Source: Ancylobacter novellus (GTDB lineage: Bacteria; Pseudomonadota; Alphaproteobacteria; Rhizobiales; Methylopilaceae). Taken from it: 64,000 bases of DNA. The notes below the pieces were generated by a model. That model was given only the letters and a program-made list of their open reading frames with translations, had not been told where the DNA came from and did not search any database. The position numbers and the translations under genes were made by a program. Location of the stretch: assembly GCA_003241695.1 (NCBI GenBank), contig QFPN01000005.1:213017-277016 (forward strand). The letters are read 5' to 3'. Below, piece by piece: positions 61,693 through 64,000 of the stretch. Each line of letters starts with the position of its first letter. Within the stretch, counting starts at the first letter, position 1.

Positions 61693-62970
61693 TTACTCCG
61701 CGGCGAGCTTGGCCACCTGGCCGACCGCGCCGGAATTCTCGATCTCGGCGATCTCGTTGTCGTTGTAGCCGAGCACGTCCTTCAGGATCTCGCCCGTGTG
61801 CTCGCCGAGCAGAGGCGAGCGGGTGACCTCGGTCTTCGAGTTCGACAGCTTGATGGGGTTGCCGACGGTCAGATACTTGCCGCGGGTCGGGTGATCCACC
61901 TCGACCACGGTGCCGGTCTGGCGGAGGCTCTCGTCCTCGGCGATCTCCTTCATGGAGAGGATCGGACCGCAGGGGATGTCGAACTTGTTGAGGATGTCCA
62001 TGGCCTCGAACTTGTCGTGCTTCATGGTCCACGCCTCGATGCGCGTGAAGATCTCGTTCAGATGCGGCAGGCGAGCCTTCGGGGTGGCGTAGGCCGGATC
62101 GGTCTTCCAGTCCGGCTCTCCGATGATGTCGCAGATCGGATCCCAAACCGCGCCCTGCGTGATGAAGTAGATGTAGGCGTTGGGATCGTGCTCCCAGCCC
62201 TTGCACTTCAGGATCCGGCCGGGCTGGCCGCCGCCAGAGTCGTTGCCGGCGCGCGGGGTCGCTTCGCCGAACGGCACGCCCTCGCCGAACTGGCTGTATT
62301 CCTGCAGCGGGCCGTGGGCGAGACGCTGCTGGTCGCGCAGCTTCACGCGGCAGAGGTTGAGCACGGCGTCCTGCATGGCGCAGTCGACCCGCTGGCCCTC
62401 GCCCGAATGGGTGCGGTGGTAGAGCGCGGTGACGATGCCGAGCGCGAGATGAAGGCCTGTCCCTGAGTCGCCGATCTGCGAGCCGGTGACGAGGGGCGGG
62501 CCGTCGCGGAAGCCGGTGGTCGAGGCCGAGCCGCCGGCGCACTGCGCGACGTTCTCATAGACCTTGCAGTCGACGAAGGGGCCGGGGCCGAAGCCCTTCA
62601 CGGAGGCGACGATCAGCTTCGGGTTCGCCTCGTGCAGCTTCTCCCAGGAGAAGCCCATGCGGGCGAGCGCGCCGGGAGCGAAGTTCTCGACGAGAACGTC
62701 GCACTCCTTCACGAGCCGCCAGAGCACGTCCTTGCCCTTGGGGTTCTTGGTGTCGATCGTGATGGAGCGCTTGTTGTGGTTCAGCATCGTGAAATAGAGG
62801 CTGTCCACGTCGGGCAGGTCCTGCAGCTGCTGGCGCGTGGCGTCGCCCGCGCCCGGCCGCTCGACCTTGATCACGTCAGCGCCGAACCAGGCCAGGAGCT
62901 GCGTGCAGGTCGGGCCGGACTGCACATGCGTGAAATCGAGCACGCGGACGCCCGAAAGAGCTTTTTCCAT
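61693..62970 (-). CDS. frc: Formyl-CoA:oxalate CoA-transferase
   Basis: This 425-residue family III CoA-transferase moves CoA from formyl-CoA to oxalate, giving oxalyl-CoA. It matches Frc in length and key parts: LSGVRVLDFTHVQSGPTCTQ at the N terminus, the catalytic Asp in QIGDSGTGLHLALGI near residue 169, the flexible glycine loop SGGGQPGRILKCKGWE near 258, and IPCGPILSMKEIAEDESL near 330. The loop and the following KCKGWE favour Frc over other CaiB-like enzymes. Oxalyl-CoA decarboxylase is not in the window; the PanE2-like reductase at 28.6 kb could use its product. Confidence 0.9.
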   Translation of the reverse strand: MEKALSGVRVLDFTHVQSGPTCTQLLAWFGADVIKVERPGAGDATRQQLQDLPDVDSLYFTMLNHNKRSITIDTKNPKGKDVLWRLVKECDVLVENFAPGALARMGFSWEKLHEANPKLIVASVKGFGPGPFVDCKVYENVAQCAGGSASTTGFRDGPPLVTGSQIGDSGTGLHLALGIVTALYHRTHSGEGQRVDCAMQDAVLNLCRVKLRDQQRLAHGPLQEYSQFGEGVPFGEATPRAGNDSGGGQPGRILKCKGWEHDPNAYIYFITQGAVWDPICDIIGEPDWKTDPAYATPKARLPHLNEIFTRIEAWTMKHDKFEAMDILNKFDIPCGPILSMKEIAEDESLRQTGTVVEVDHPTRGKYLTVGNPIKLSNSKTEVTRSPLLGEHTGEILKDVLGYNDNEIAEIENSGAVGQVAKLAAE

Positions 62971-63404
62971 GATCGTCGTTCCCTGTCAGGCTTGAGGCAC
63001 GGCGGCGCGAGCCGCGGACCCTTCTTTCGTTTCAGCAATTGTGAAGGCGACATGAGAGGCCGAAAGGCCCCGCAGTCAATCTGGTATCTGGTATTATTTA
63101 TGCATCTCCCGGTTATATTATCGATAAAATTCCCGTTTTGATAGATTTTCAGGACGTCGGGCGGACTTTCCGATCCCCGCCGATCGTCACGCCGCCGGCC
63201 AAAGCGTGACGCGGCGCGGGCGAACGCGCGCCTGAATGTCCTGACCCCGACGCGTTTCGGCGAAGACCGGTTCCAGCGTGGAAATCGCCGACTTTCGACG
63301 GCGGCGACCGGGGCGGCTCCTCACCATCATAGCACGCCGTCTGCGATCCGGGATTTTCGACCTTGGCCGCGACGGACCGAGCGAAGTCGGCGACGCCCCC
63401 AGCA
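62971..63404. promoter_or_regulatory. frc upstream region with a GntR-like direct repeat
   Basis: No gene is supported in this interval. The part at 63077-63140 is markedly AT-rich and contains CTGGTATCTGGTAT at 63081-63094, which shares TGGTAT with the sites between tctA and GntR 2. It is the likely promoter region of frc on the minus strand. The remainder to about 63400 shows nothing recognisable. Confidence 0.45.
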
Positions 63405-63890
63405 AGCCGTCTCCTCGGCGACCTTCCGCAAGTTCAAGACGACGTATGGCGGGTTGACGTGTCGGATGCGCGGCGGCTGACGACCCTCGATGACGAACAC
63501 GCCCGCCTCAAGAAGCTGCAGGCAGAGCGGTTGCTCGACGACGCGGTCCTGAAGAATGTCGCAGCAAAAGATGGCGGCGCCCGATGCGAAGCGGAACGCG
63601 GCGGCTCATGCCTGCGCGGCGCATGCGGCGGACCGGCGTCGGGCCTGGATGGCGTTGAAGATCGACCGCTCGACGACGCGCCACACGAGCGCCCGACCTG
63701 ACGACGCACTGTTGCGCGAGGAGATGAAGGCCGAGGCGGCGGAGCGCTGGCGGTTCCAGTTGTCGCAGGATCCATATCCTGGATCGCCAGGGCGTCGTGA
63801 TGAACCAGAAGAAGCTGCAGCGGCTCTATCGCGAGAAAAAAAAGATGCAGATGCACTGGCGCGGCGGCCGCAACGGGCCTCGGGCGCATT
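63405..63890 (+). pseudogene. Remnant of an IS3-family transposase
   Basis: Fragments of both IS3 reading frames survive with frameshifts. OrfA-like parts include TTYGG and DARRLTTLDDEHARLKKLQA followed by LDDAVLKNVAAKD (the leucine-zipper tail). OrfB-like parts include ALKIDRS, then DEP/MNQKKLQRLYREKKKMQ and RRPQRASGAF or GGRNGPRAHF in other frames, matching the start of the IS407-group transposase. No complete gene or terminal inverted repeats were seen. It lies next to a tRNA gene. Confidence 0.7.
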
Positions 63891-63961
63891 TCGTTCAATT
63901 CAACGCGTTTATCCCCGCTTTATGGGCGGGGTTGTTTATTACTGGCTGTATTGGATTGATT

Positions 63962-64000
63962 TGGTTGCGGGGACAGGATTTGAACCTGTGACCTTCAGGT
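63962..64000 (-). tRNA. Initiator tRNA-Met (3' part, cut by the window end)
   Basis: The minus strand reads, towards its 3' end, ACCTGAAGGTCACAGGTTCA, then AATCCTGTCCCCGCA and an encoded ACCA. This is the anticodon-stem 3' side, T arm and acceptor strand typical of alphaproteobacterial initiator tRNA-Met. The anticodon itself lies beyond the window, so identity rests on the T arm and acceptor. Confidence 0.8.

Overview
The window is GC-rich (apart from one AT-rich patch near 49.6-50.4 kb), with densely packed and often overlapping genes. It reads as the chromosome of a facultatively methylotrophic, potentially autotrophic alphaproteobacterium of the Hyphomicrobiales. The evidence is co-occurrence of tetrahydromethanopterin/methanofuran-type cofactor genes, a Calvin-cycle cbb cluster with its LysR regulator, and serine-cycle malate-CoA ligase genes. 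A Methylopila/Hansschlegelia-like host would fit, but the genus is inference.

Layout. 0.1-5.5 kb: C1-carrier cofactor biosynthesis (RimK-like ATP-grasp, CitG/MdcB-like, reversed HisA-like, tyramine-glutamate-ligase-like ATP-grasp, MfnF-like, folB, folK). 5.5-10.5 kb: a lone receiver protein, cbbR, and divergent cbbF-cbbP-cbbE-cbbY; no Rubisco genes are present here. 10.6-20.0 kb: a tripartite efflux system with two different RND pumps (OprM/MdtABC type), interrupted by long hairpin repeats. 20-21 kb: NAD-type 6-phosphogluconate dehydrogenase. 21.3-26.9 kb: MoxR-DUF58-DUF4381-vWA-vWA-BatD-like operon, related to the mxaRSACKL accessory genes but without mxaF, preceded by a 24-codon leader ORF. 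26.9-28.5 kb: DoxX and a pair of paralogous secreted proteins.

28.6-37.0 kb: PanE-family reductase, mtkB and mtkA, a GntR/FCD regulator, a tripartite tricarboxylate transporter (tctA-tctC-tctB), and a second, paralogous GntR/FCD regulator. With frc and a formyltransferase-like gene at 60.5-63 kb, this suggests an oxalate/glyoxylate (C2) programme feeding the serine cycle. 37.2-41.3 kb: an SbcC/SbcD-like pair preceded by the 3' remnant of a DUF3320-type gene.

41.37-60.24 kb: an 18.8-kb integrated element at a tRNA-Arg(CCG) gene, bounded by a perfect 44-bp direct repeat. It holds a tyrosine integrase broken by an in-frame amber codon, excisionase-like HTH proteins, a frameshifted primase/RepA-like gene beside an iteron-like array, a phage ejection-type protein with a decayed partial duplicate, a DUF3800 protein, a 48-aa mini-gene, a nonsense-interrupted secreted trypsin-like protease, and a siderophore uptake set (FhuB-like permease, binding protein, TonB receptor, AraC regulator) with no ATPase. 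The element looks phage- or plasmid-derived and decaying, while its iron-uptake cargo is intact. 60.2-64.0 kb: tRNA-Arg, the formyltransferase and frc genes, an IS3-family transposase remnant, and the 3' end of an initiator tRNA-Met running off the window.
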